Positions 1 through 8,410 of a stretch of 64,000 nucleotides of DNA are shown piece by piece; position 1 is the first letter of the stretch, and each line of letters starts with the position of its first letter. This DNA is from G965262015 sp965262015 (GTDB lineage: Bacteria > Spirochaetota > Leptospiria > Turneriellales > CBDBES01), in the NCBI GenBank assembly GCA_965262015.1, contig OZ253494.1:1798001-1862000 (forward strand), in the 5' to 3' direction. Made by a program: the position numbers and the translations under genes. The notes below the pieces were generated by a model. It ran no database searches. It saw only the letters and a list, made by a program, of their open reading frames with translations, and had not been told where the DNA came from.

Positions 1-2
1 AT

Positions 3-365
3 CAATTTGAAATGCTAAATAAAATAAATTTGCGTGAAGATTATATGATCTTTCTAATTTGTGTTGCTTGCATAGCTCCGTGGTATGAAGAATTATTTTT
101 TAGAGGCTTTATTTTAAGTAATCTAGTCAACACAGAGGTTCCAGCTCAATATCATAAATGGTACCAAATATCAGGGGTATGCTTTTCTTCCTTACTGTTT
201 ACCCTTATGCATGTTGATATGGATGCCAGTATAGGTATTTTTGCTATCTCTATTGTATTTAGCATAGTTACCATTCGGACACAGTCCATTACAGTATCTA
301 CAATTTTACACATCACACAAAACAGCCTGGCTAGTATAATATTCCTTTTCTACAATAAGGCATAA
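3..365 (+). CDS. CPBP family intramembrane metalloprotease (3' part; gene begins before the window)
   Basis: The reading frame is open from the first bases of the window, so the ATG at 12 is probably internal and the 5' part is missing. The visible part has the CPBP (Abi/CAAX-protease) signatures: EELFFRG (the EExxxR motif), a histidine in FTLMHVD, and HITQN near the C-terminus (HxxxN type). These residues form the intramembrane active site in this family. Long hydrophobic stretches surround them, as expected for a polytopic inner-membrane protein. Substrate unknown; members act in prenyl-protein processing, bacteriocin immunity or membrane-protein turnover. Its stop lies 4 nt from the end of the convergent gene at 370. 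Confidence 0.85.
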   Translation, partial: QFEMLNKINLREDYMIFLICVACIAPWYEELFFRGFILSNLVNTEVPAQYHKWYQISGVCFSSLLFTLMHVDMDASIGIFAISIVFSIVTIRTQSITVSTILHITQNSLASIIFLFYNKA

Positions 366-369
366 TTAC

Positions 370-1104
370 TTATCGAGGCTTGTGTGACTTACTAACTATC
401 ATCAATATAAATCGTAGTATACGCTTCATCCATTTAAAACCAGCAATATATTTTAAGAGAGCACCAAAAAACAGTAGTAATGTTAAAGATAGTAAAGATA
501 ATGATACTATATAATGCCTATATAAAGCCAGAGGATACAAAATAATCACAGTATAAGAGCTATAAGTATGAGAATAGAAACGGAAAGCATAATCCGCACC
601 TGTAAGTAAATAGTTATATCTCGTACCTTCAAAATATTCTGCCATTGAAGGATCGTGTAGTATATCTTGGTTAAGTATCTTCAAGCTTGGATCCAAAAAT
701 AATATCCTAACACTACTATTTAGATAAAAAAATCTTTTGATGTTACTTGTATACTGAACATAATTTTCAGCCACCTGTGGAACAGAAGAAGTCTCTTGTA
801 TAAGATATTCAATAAAACACCATAGCTGTGTAATTTCCATTAGCCATGGTTCAAATGTTAATTGATCCATCCAATGGGGAGACAGACTAAAATAGTAGAG
901 CATTCTGCTTGCATAGTGAAATAAACTACTGTAGCACCCTATAACATCTTCACACACTTTCACTGAAGTAATATTTTCTCTTTCAATATCCTTAACCTCT
1001 TGAGAACCTATATAAGAAGTACCGAGAAAAAAAACTAGCAGACATAATAGAAAACAATATTTAGAACGTGCCGACATAGCAAAACTTATCACAGATAAGC
1101 TCAT
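370..1104 (-). CDS. Membrane-anchored protein with extracytoplasmic domain, function unknown
   Basis: I do not recognise a family. The 244-residue protein has a hydrophobic N-terminal segment (about residues 13-32), a polar region of about 160 residues, and a second hydrophobic segment (about 195-218) followed by a short basic tail rich in K and R. This layout, two membrane segments enclosing one extracytoplasmic domain, resembles the sensor half of Cache-type receptors. No kinase, HAMP or methyl-accepting output domain follows, so it could be a truncated receptor or a stand-alone membrane protein. No strong ribosome-binding site precedes the ATG at 1104; the Met at codon 10 is an alternative start. 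Confidence 0.6.
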   Translation of the reverse strand: MSLSVISFAMSARSKYCFLLCLLVFFLGTSYIGSQEVKDIERENITSVKVCEDVIGCYSSLFHYASRMLYYFSLSPHWMDQLTFEPWLMEITQLWCFIEYLIQETSSVPQVAENYVQYTSNIKRFFYLNSSVRILFLDPSLKILNQDILHDPSMAEYFEGTRYNYLLTGADYAFRFYSHTYSSYTVIILYPLALYRHYIVSLSLLSLTLLLFFGALLKYIAGFKWMKRILRFILMIVSKSHKPR

Positions 1105-1170
1105 CTCATATCAAATATAATATGTAAATATAAATATAAATTTATAGAGTACACACCCTTAGAATGGAAA

Positions 1171-1850
1171 GTCAAGTCTGGAGTTGGAAAGTTTAAGGTG
1201 TTCATAAGCCATTCTTTTTAAAAGTAAGGAGAACAGCTAATGAAAATCAAATCAATCAATGGATACATATCGAGAAATATTTATCAGAGAATATGAGTTA
1301 TAGGGGGATAGCTCAAAAAATAAATATATCAAAGTCTGCTGTCTTTTATGAGATAAAAACAAAATCAATCAATGACATACATAAGGCTAGAAATGCACAA
1401 TACCTTACTGAAAAGAAAAAATATTATGCAAAGTATTATATTTAGGTCTATTCATAACATGAAAAATAGTATAAAAAAGTGTTTAGAGTATGGAGAATAG
1501 ACACGATGTACATACAAAATGGATATATTGCGGTTATAGTAGAAAGGTATCTTGAAAGATTATAGCAATGCTTATACCTAATCTAAAAGTAGAAACATTA
1601 TTAGAAGCATGGGAACAGTTGTTTCCTTATGGTAGATAATATCCAGGCTATCGTCTATAGCAGAAGAACTGAAAATACAAAATTTCAAAGGAAGAGATAT
1701 TCGAGCCTCCTATATGCATGCGACCCATGTTCACCGTGGCAAAAAAATATATTTAGATCTTGTACTATGATCAATAACATGTGTAGGCTATCCTTACAAG
1801 GGAAAACTACTAACCAAGTCTATTCTGTCCAGAACTGGTAATGACTCTAC
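1171..1850 (+). mobile_element. Decayed IS30-like insertion element (transposase pseudogene inside)
   Basis: Frame +3 from about 1239 to 1445 encodes a helix-turn-helix region (ENMSYRGIAQKINISKSAV, then an FYEIK motif) like the N-terminus of IS30-family transposases, which recognise the terminal repeats. The frame is then closed by stops and the remainder is fragmentary. The left edge (about 1171) and right edge (about 1850) carry imperfect inverted copies around a GGACAG core. Related edge sequences recur at 9981-10148, 25777-25945, 26791-26958 and 57506-57704. The short ORF at 1629-1841 lies inside the debris and is not a gene. This explains most of the 1105-2023 gap between protein genes. 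Confidence 0.65.
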
Positions 1851-2023
1851 AGAATCATGCAAACTAATTTTTATAGTAATTTAAAAGTACTTTATATGTA
1901 AAAAAACATTAGACAATTTATCTATAATCTTATCTCTTCGGTGTAAAGAAAGAGTATAAAAATATGACAGACTTAAATCTAAATCTTTTATGACGATAAG
2001 TTTACCATAGAGAAAGTGATTGT

Positions 2024-5000
2024 ATGATCCGTACTTTAAAACATATACTTCTTGTTTTTCTCACAATATTTTTATTTTTCCCTAGTTGTGGTAATGTAAG
2101 GGAATATATAGAGCAAGAGAGGAGACCTGAATCACCCTCCATTGGCAACCCCAATTTCCTAGAATTTGTAGAAGGATTTGAGGGAACATCCGAGTATAGA
2201 CTCCTTGAGATTTCTGCTTTAGCAACTGTCACTATGGCAGGTAATGAAAGATATCTGTATGCGGGTGCCCGTAGCGACAATGCCATTCTAGTGTTTAATA
2301 TTTCAGATGCACAATTAGAACATATCCAAACCATAATGGATGTTGATAGCCCGGCTTACCATTTAGAAGAAGTTAATGAGCTAATTACCTTTCAGGTAAA
2401 TGAACAACATTATGTCGCTACTAGCTCTTTTAAAGAGAGTGGTTTTAATATTTTTAAGGTGGGTATAGACGGCAAGCTCACCATAATTGATTCCAGAGAA
2501 GATACAAGAGATATTAACCTTACATATACCTCATATCTGCATGTGGTAACTCATGGCACGGATACTTTTTTGATCGTGGGCAGTGGTGTACTAGAACATA
2601 GTGTCTTGGAAGGCAAGGGATTAAGTATTTATAAATTCGAGAACGATGAAGTTACCTTAGAGAGTACAGTTCCCCTTAATAGCAACGAGCTGTTGCCACT
2701 TATAGCTGACATTCGTTCAATACAAACTCCAAGTGGTCCAGTTATTTTTGTGGGTAGCATGGACAGGCAAGATAACAGCCTATTAACCTCTTACAGAATG
2801 GATAGTAGTGGTGCTGTTACTACCATGACCCATATCAGCAGTATTCGACATGATGATGTAATATCCGAGGGGTCGGTAGAAACAGATGACTTTGGGTATG
2901 GAAGGTCCAATCGGTATGGTTTTTATGCTATAAGTGCCTTAGAGATATTTAGTGCAAATGAAAATGCTCCTGTTTTTTTGTTGGTTGCGGGTGATCGTAT
3001 TGGTAGTGTAAGCTTGTTTGAGGTATCCAGGACGGACGGTAGCCTAAGACACATAGTTAGTATTTTATGGGATTTCGACAATGGTAGACAGGAGTTTGTA
3101 TCTGGTATATTTAACCTATTGCATATTTATTATGCAGATACCAGCTATCTATTGTTTCCTAACAACACATATTCTATGGGTATTTATCGTGCTTCAGCGA
3201 GTGGTTTAGACTATGTTAACGTAATGTATGCTATGCCAGGTTTACACCTTCGTAATGTTCGAGCTATTGCTTCTGTGCATATTGATGGTAGATACTATGT
3301 TTTTACTGCTGGTTCTGACCGTGGTATTGGTATGTTCAAGATGAATGGTGAAGATGATGGTGCGACCCTTATTCCCATCTTTGATCCTATCTGTACGAAT
3401 GGAACCCCCTCAACGGTAAAGATTTCTACTGACAATACAGAAAAGTGTGTTTCTTGTGATAACTATTATGCCTTAAAACGTGATGAAAGCTGTACTCCAG
3501 TTATTGTTGAGACGTTGGCGGGTACTGGGACTGCAGGTTTTATGGATGGTGCAGGTAATGTAGCACAATTTTATGAGCCTACTGGGGTAGCGGTTGATAG
3601 TGTGGGTAATGTATATGTGGCAGTTAAAAATAGCCATCGTATCCGTAAGATAACGTCTGGTGGTGTGGTTACAACATTGGCGGGTACTGGGACTGCAGGT
3701 TTTATGGATGGTGCGGGTAATGTAGCACAATTTAATGAGCCTAGAGGAGTAGCGGTTGATGGTTTAGGCAATATATATGTGGCGGATACTGATAACAATC
3801 GTATCCGTAAGATAACGCCTGGTGGTGTGGTTAGCACGTTTGCGGGTACTGGGACTGCAGGGAACATGGATGGTGCGGGTAATGTAGCACAATTTAATAA
3901 TCCTTATGGAGTAGCGGTTGATGGTTTAGGCAATATATATGTAGCAGATACTGGTAACCACCATATCCGCAAAATAACGTCTGGTGGTGTGGTTAGCACG
4001 TTGGTGGGTACTGCTAGTCCTGCTGGAGTAGTGGTTGATGTTTCAGGCAATGTATATGTGACAGATAGTAATAACCATCGTATCCGCAAAATAACATTTG
4101 ATTCTAGTGGTACGGGTACGGTTACAACATTGGCGGGTACTGTAACTGCAGGTTTTATGGATGGTGCAGGTAATGTAGCACAATTTAATGAGCCTAGAGG
4201 AGTAGCGCTTGATAGTGTGGGTAATGTATATGTGGCAGATACGAATAACAATCGTATCCGCAAGATAACGCCTAGTGGTGTGGTTAGCACGTTAGCGGGT
4301 ACTGGAACTCAAGGGGATATGGATGGTGTGGGTAATATAGCACAATTTAATGAGCCTAGAGGAGTAGCGGTTGATAGTGTGGGTAATGTATATGTGACAG
4401 ATACTGATAACCACCGTATCCGTCGGCTAATCATAGAATCTCCTACTATTGATCCTATTTGTACGAATGGTACCCCTTCAACAGCAAAGGTTTTCTTTGC
4501 TAATACAGAAAAGTGTGTTTCTTGTGATAGTGGTTTTGATTTAAATGGCGAGATTTGCGGAGGGTTTGATCCTATCTGTACAAATGGAACCCCTTCAACG
4601 ACAAAGGTTTTTACTGCTAATACAGAAAAGTGTGCTTCTTGTAATAATGGTTTTGGTTTGGATGGTGAGCTTTGCAGAGAACAGTTTGATCCTATTTGTA
4701 CGAATGGTGTTGCTTCGATGGTAAAGCTTTTTACCGCTAATACAGGAAAGTGTGCTTCTTGTAATAATTATTACGCCTTAAAACGTGATGAGACCTGTAC
4801 ACCAATTATGGTTGAGACATTGGCAGGTACTGGAACTGCAGGATTTATGGATGGTGCAGGTAATGTAGCACAATTTAATGTTCCTGTTGGAATAGCGGTT
4901 GATGGTTTAGGCAATGTATATGTGGGGGGGCGGGGTAACGGTCGTATCCGTAAGATAACGTCTGGTGGTGTGGTTAGCACATTTGCGGGTACTGGAACTC

Positions 5001-6916
5001 AGGGTTTTATGGATGGTGTGGCTAATGTAGCACAATTTAATATTCCTAGAGGAGTAGCGCTTGATGCTTCAGGTAATCTATATGTGGGGGATTTGAATAA
5101 CAATCGTATCCGTAAGATAACGTCTGGTGGTGTGGTTAGCACATTTGCGGGTACTGGAACTGCAGGTTTTATGGATGGTGCGGGTAATGTAGCACAATTT
5201 AATGGACCTCATGGAGTAGTGGTTGATGGATCAGAGTTTGTATATGTAGCGGATGGGGTAAACGATCGTATCCGTAAGATAACGCCTGGTGGTGTGGTTA
5301 GCACGTTGGCGGGTACTGGAACTCGGGGATTTATGGATGGTGCAGGTAATGTAGCACAATTTAATAATCCTAGAGGAGTAGCGGTTGATAGTTCAGGCAA
5401 TGTATATGTGGCAGATAGGGGTAACAGTCGTATCCGTAAGATAACGCCTGGTGGTGTGGTTAGCACATTTGCGGGTACTGGAACTGCAGGTTTTATGGAT
5501 GGTGCAGGTAATGTAGCACAATTTCATTATCCTATAGGTATAGCGCTTGATAGTATAGGCAATATATATGTGGCAGATAATGGTAACAATCGTATCCGTA
5601 AGATAACGCCTGGTGGCATGGTTAGCACATTAGCAGGCACTGGTATTAAGGCTGATGGTACTGCGGGAGGAGGTTTTATGGATGGTGCGGGTAATGTAGC
5701 ACAATTTCATGCTCCTGGTGGAGTAGCGGTTGATAGTGTTGGCAATGTATACGTGGCAGATAGGTCGAATCATCGTATCCGTCGGCTAATTATAGAATCT
5801 CCTATTATTGATCCTATCTGTACGAATGGAACCCCTTCAACAGCAAAGGTTTTCTTTGCCAATACAGAGAAGTGTGTTTCTTGCAATAGCTTTTATACCT
5901 TAAAACGTGATAAAACCTGTGCACCAGTTTCTGTTAGCACGTTAGCAGGTACTGGTAGTTATGGTTTTATGGATGGTGCGGTTTATGTGGCAAAATTTAG
6001 TAGTCCTATAGGAGTAGCGGTTGATAGTTCAGGGTTTGTATACGTGGGAGATAATGACAACCATCGTATCCGGAAGATAACGTCTGGTGGTGTGGTTAGC
6101 ACGTTGGCGGGTACTGGAACTCAAGGTTTTATGGATGGTGCGGGTAATGTAGCACAATTTAATTTTCCTGCTGGAGTAGTGGTTGATGGTTCAGGCAATG
6201 TATATGTGGCGGATACTGATAACAATCGTATCCGTAAGATAACGTCTGGTGGTGTGGTTAGCACGTTAGCAGGTACTGGAACTGCAGGGGATATGAATGG
6301 TGCAGGTACTGTAGCAGAATTTCGTCAACCTAGAGAAGTAGCGGTTGATGGTTCAGACAATGTATATGTGACTGATGCTGGTAATCATCGTATCTGCAAG
6401 ATAAGCACAAATTTTATGGGTGTGATTGTGGTTAGCACGTTAGCAGGTACTGGAATTGCAGGGTCTATGGATGGTGCGGGTAATGTAGCACAATTTAATG
6501 GACCTAGAGGAGTAGCGGTTGATGATTCAGGGTTTGTATATGTGACAGATAGTTCTAACGATCGTATCCGGAAGATAACGTCTGGTGGTATGGTTAGCAT
6601 GTTGGCAGGTACTGGAACTACAGGGTCTATGGATGGTGCGGGTAATGTAGCACAATTTAATTACCCTAATGGAGTAGCGGTTGATAATTCAGGTAATGTA
6701 TATGTGGCAGATAATGGCAACAATCGTATCCGTAAGATAACATCTACGGGTGTAGTTAGCACGTTGGCGGGTACTGGTCGTAGAGGATTTAGGAATGGTG
6801 CGGGTAATGTGGCAAAATTTGATGGACCTGTAGGAGTAGCGGTTGATAGTGATGGCAATGTATATGTGGCGGATCAGCACAACAATCGTATCCGCAAGAT
6901 AACCATACCACAATAG
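2024..6916 (+). CDS. Giant NHL-repeat lipoprotein with Cys-rich modules (1630 aa)
   Basis: Predicted surface or periplasmic lipoprotein: an N-terminal hydrophobic segment ends in FLFFPSC, a relaxed spirochaetal lipobox. Residues about 45-440 look like a lactonase/YVTN-type beta-propeller. Then come Cys-rich modules (consensus DPICTNG...EKCVSC...C) alternating with NHL repeats of about 56 residues (LAGTGTAGFMDGAGN, GVAVD..GNVYVAD, NHRIRKIT). I count 18 NHL repeats in three blocks of six, each block preceded by one or more Cys modules, which fits three six-bladed propellers; repeat 4 is shortened. The repeats are near-identical in DNA, so unequal recombination is likely. NHL propellers usually bind protein, carbohydrate or RNA; no catalytic motif is visible. 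A weak ribosome-binding site precedes the ATG. Confidence 0.85.
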   Translation: MIRTLKHILLVFLTIFLFFPSCGNVREYIEQERRPESPSIGNPNFLEFVEGFEGTSEYRLLEISALATVTMAGNERYLYAGARSDNAILVFNISDAQLEHIQTIMDVDSPAYHLEEVNELITFQVNEQHYVATSSFKESGFNIFKVGIDGKLTIIDSREDTRDINLTYTSYLHVVTHGTDTFLIVGSGVLEHSVLEGKGLSIYKFENDEVTLESTVPLNSNELLPLIADIRSIQTPSGPVIFVGSMDRQDNSLLTSYRMDSSGAVTTMTHISSIRHDDVISEGSVETDDFGYGRSNRYGFYAISALEIFSANENAPVFLLVAGDRIGSVSLFEVSRTDGSLRHIVSILWDFDNGRQEFVSGIFNLLHIYYADTSYLLFPNNTYSMGIYRASASGLDYVNVMYAMPGLHLRNVRAIASVHIDGRYYVFTAGSDRGIGMFKMNGEDDGATLIPIFDPICTNGTPSTVKISTDNTEKCVSCDNYYALKRDESCTPVIVETLAGTGTAGFMDGAGNVAQFYEPTGVAVDSVGNVYVAVKNSHRIRKITSGGVVTTLAGTGTAGFMDGAGNVAQFNEPRGVAVDGLGNIYVADTDNNRIRKITPGGVVSTFAGTGTAGNMDGAGNVAQFNNPYGVAVDGLGNIYVADTGNHHIRKITSGGVVSTLVGTASPAGVVVDVSGNVYVTDSNNHRIRKITFDSSGTGTVTTLAGTVTAGFMDGAGNVAQFNEPRGVALDSVGNVYVADTNNNRIRKITPSGVVSTLAGTGTQGDMDGVGNIAQFNEPRGVAVDSVGNVYVTDTDNHRIRRLIIESPTIDPICTNGTPSTAKVFFANTEKCVSCDSGFDLNGEICGGFDPICTNGTPSTTKVFTANTEKCASCNNGFGLDGELCREQFDPICTNGVASMVKLFTANTGKCASCNNYYALKRDETCTPIMVETLAGTGTAGFMDGAGNVAQFNVPVGIAVDGLGNVYVGGRGNGRIRKITSGGVVSTFAGTGTQGFMDGVANVAQFNIPRGVALDASGNLYVGDLNNNRIRKITSGGVVSTFAGTGTAGFMDGAGNVAQFNGPHGVVVDGSEFVYVADGVNDRIRKITPGGVVSTLAGTGTRGFMDGAGNVAQFNNPRGVAVDSSGNVYVADRGNSRIRKITPGGVVSTFAGTGTAGFMDGAGNVAQFHYPIGIALDSIGNIYVADNGNNRIRKITPGGMVSTLAGTGIKADGTAGGGFMDGAGNVAQFHAPGGVAVDSVGNVYVADRSNHRIRRLIIESPIIDPICTNGTPSTAKVFFANTEKCVSCNSFYTLKRDKTCAPVSVSTLAGTGSYGFMDGAVYVAKFSSPIGVAVDSSGFVYVGDNDNHRIRKITSGGVVSTLAGTGTQGFMDGAGNVAQFNFPAGVVVDGSGNVYVADTDNNRIRKITSGGVVSTLAGTGTAGDMNGAGTVAEFRQPREVAVDGSDNVYVTDAGNHRICKISTNFMGVIVVSTLAGTGIAGSMDGAGNVAQFNGPRGVAVDDSGFVYVTDSSNDRIRKITSGGMVSMLAGTGTTGSMDGAGNVAQFNYPNGVAVDNSGNVYVADNGNNRIRKITSTGVVSTLAGTGRRGFRNGAGNVAKFDGPVGVAVDSDGNVYVADQHNNRIRKITIPQ

Positions 6917-6933
6917 TCTTGTATATATTTTGC

Positions 6934-6975
6934 CCTGCCTTGCTACGGGGCAGGAGTGCTTGGTTTTCTTTCATT
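6934..6975 (+). terminator. Possible Rho-independent terminator of the giant NHL gene
   Basis: A short GC stem (CCTGCC at 6934-6939 pairing with GGCAGG at 6949-6954) is followed by a T-rich stretch. The T-run is interrupted, so termination may be leaky. Confidence 0.4.
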
Positions 6976-7020
6976 TATATCTATTTTTTCTCATTGATAT
7001 ACATATTATATAAATTTAGC

Positions 7021-8143
7021 AAGATAATTAGGGTCAGCACAGTTGATGTAAGATATACCACCCCACGACTACTGTCGCTAGGAGTGGTTGTACTTCAGCA
7101 CATACATTCCTGTGGCCAATATTATGGGCAGAAAACCTAAGGTATATATTCTTATCCTGTTAAAGCGGTCATCATCATAGCTCTAAGGGGTAGAAAGGTT
7201 CCCTGTGTAATTCATTTCATAGCCTGGTTTTGCCAGAAAGTTTAAGTCGATTAAAGAAGCCAACCAAGATAATTAGGGTCAGCACAGTTGATGTAAGAAT
7301 ACCACCCCACAACTACTGTCGCTAGGGGTTGTTGTACTTCAGCACATACATTCCTGTGGCTAACATCATGGGTAGAAAACCTAAGATATATATTCTTATC
7401 CTGTTAAAGTAGTCATCATCACAGCTCTAAGGGGTAGAAAGGTTCCCTGTGTAATTCATTTCATAGCCTGGTCTTGCCAGAAAGTTTAAGTCGATTAAAG
7501 AAGCCAACCAAGATAATTAGGGTCAGCACAGTTGATGTAAGAATACCACCCCACAACTACTGTCGCTAGGGGTTGTTGTACTTCAGCCCATACATTCCTG
7601 TGGCCAATATTATGGGCAGAAAACCTAGGATATATCTATCCTGTTAAAGCAGTCATCATCACAGCTCTAAGGCGTAGAAAGGTTCCCTGTGTAATTCATT
7701 TCATAGCCTGGTTTTGCCAGAAAGTTTAAGTCGATTAAAGAAGCCAACCAAGATAATTAGGGTCAGCACAGTTGATGTAAGATATACCACCCCACGACTA
7801 CTGTCGCTAGGGGTTGTTGTACTTCAGCACATACATTCCTGTGGCCAATATTATGGGCAGAAAACCTAGGATATATCCTGTTAAAGTAGTCATCATCACA
7901 GCTCTAAGGCGTAGAGAGGTTCCCTGTGTAATTCATTTCATAGCCTGGTTTTGCCAGAAAGTTTAAGTCGATTAAAGAAGCCAACCAAGATAATTAGGGT
8001 CAGCACAGTTGATGTAAGAATACCACCCCACAACTACTGTCGCTAGGAGTGGTTGTACTTCAGCACATACATCCCTGTGGCCAACATCATGGGTAGAAAA
8101 CCTAAGGTATATATTCTTATCCTGTTAAAGCGGTCATCATCAT
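7021..8143. repeat. Tandem array of a ~240-bp unit, 4.6 copies
   Basis: The sequence starting AAGATAATTAGGGTCAGCAC begins at 7021, 7266, 7510, 7750 and 7987, giving periods of 245, 244, 240 and 237 bp. The last copy is cut at about 8143, where the sequence switches to the upstream module of the next NHL gene. Copies differ by few substitutions and by length changes in a TA-rich stretch (GGTATATATTCTTATCC). No copy has a convincing long ORF on either strand. One minus-strand frame ends in a hydrophobic stretch (GFLP..LATGMYVLKYNHS), so the unit may derive from a membrane-protein gene fragment. Confidence 0.9.
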
Positions 8144-8263
8144 AACCCCAATTAAGAGTAGACCTACAACTCCGTCCGCTAGAGAAAACAAAATACCTAG
8201 TAAAATTAGAATCGTTTGTAGCCAATTATAGAAAGCAGAATAGACCTTCCAAATACATAACAT
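8117..8263 (-). CDS. Possible small hydrophobic protein, copy 1 (48 aa)
   Basis: A minus-strand frame starts MLCIWKVYSAFYNWLQ and continues through a hydrophobic stretch (ILILLGILFSLADGVVGL) that could span a membrane once. A second copy of this frame at 10324-10461 keeps the start, length class and hydrophobicity, with both silent and amino-acid-changing differences. The C-terminus of this copy runs into the 240-bp array. There is no convincing ribosome-binding site. It may be only a remnant of a larger membrane-protein gene carried along with the NHL cassette. Confidence 0.3.
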   Translation of the reverse strand: MLCIWKVYSAFYNWLQTILILLGILFSLADGVVGLLLIGVMMMTALTG

Positions 8264-8318
8264 TTTTCTGACAGATTGTCAGCGAAATGAGTATTTAATT
8301 ACAAAAATGAAAAAACAA

Positions 8319-8348
8319 TTGACATTTTATTCATTAAGAAGATATTCT
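8319..8348 (+). promoter_or_regulatory. Sigma70-like promoter of the phase-variable NHL gene 1
   Basis: TTGACA at 8319-8324 is separated by 18 bp from TATTCT at 8343-8348. The same promoter, with identical spacing, occurs at the same distance from the ATG and heptamer tract in the second copy (10517-10546). Confidence 0.6.
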
Positions 8349-8374
8349 ATGCCAACGAGAACTTCATGTCTCAA

Positions 8375-8403
8375 TGCACCATAATTGGTGCAGTAAAGAG
8401 AGG
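8375..8403 (+). promoter_or_regulatory. 5'-UTR hairpin and Shine-Dalgarno before the repeat tract, copy 1
   Basis: TGCACCA (8375-8381) and TGGTGCA (8386-8392) form a perfect 7-bp stem with a 4-nt loop. A strong ribosome-binding site, GAGAGG (8398-8403), follows and sits 7 nt before the ATG at 8411. The well-placed site decides that the ATG in front of the heptamer tract is the start. The hairpin may tune access to it. Confidence 0.5.
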
Positions 8404-8410
8404 TACCAAA

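Noticed and set aside
1629..1841. A 70-residue plus-strand ORF as a gene
   Set aside because: It lies in the decayed IS debris, and its frame is not the one that resembles the transposase.
3473..6974. Many open frames on the minus strand opposite the NHL repeats
   Set aside because: They are repeat-driven shadows: they have the same periodic composition, no start signals or domains, and the plus-strand protein is clearly real.
7021..8143. CRISPR array or replication iterons
   Set aside because: The units are about 240 bp, almost identical throughout and have no spacer/repeat alternation, cas genes or dnaA-box clusters.
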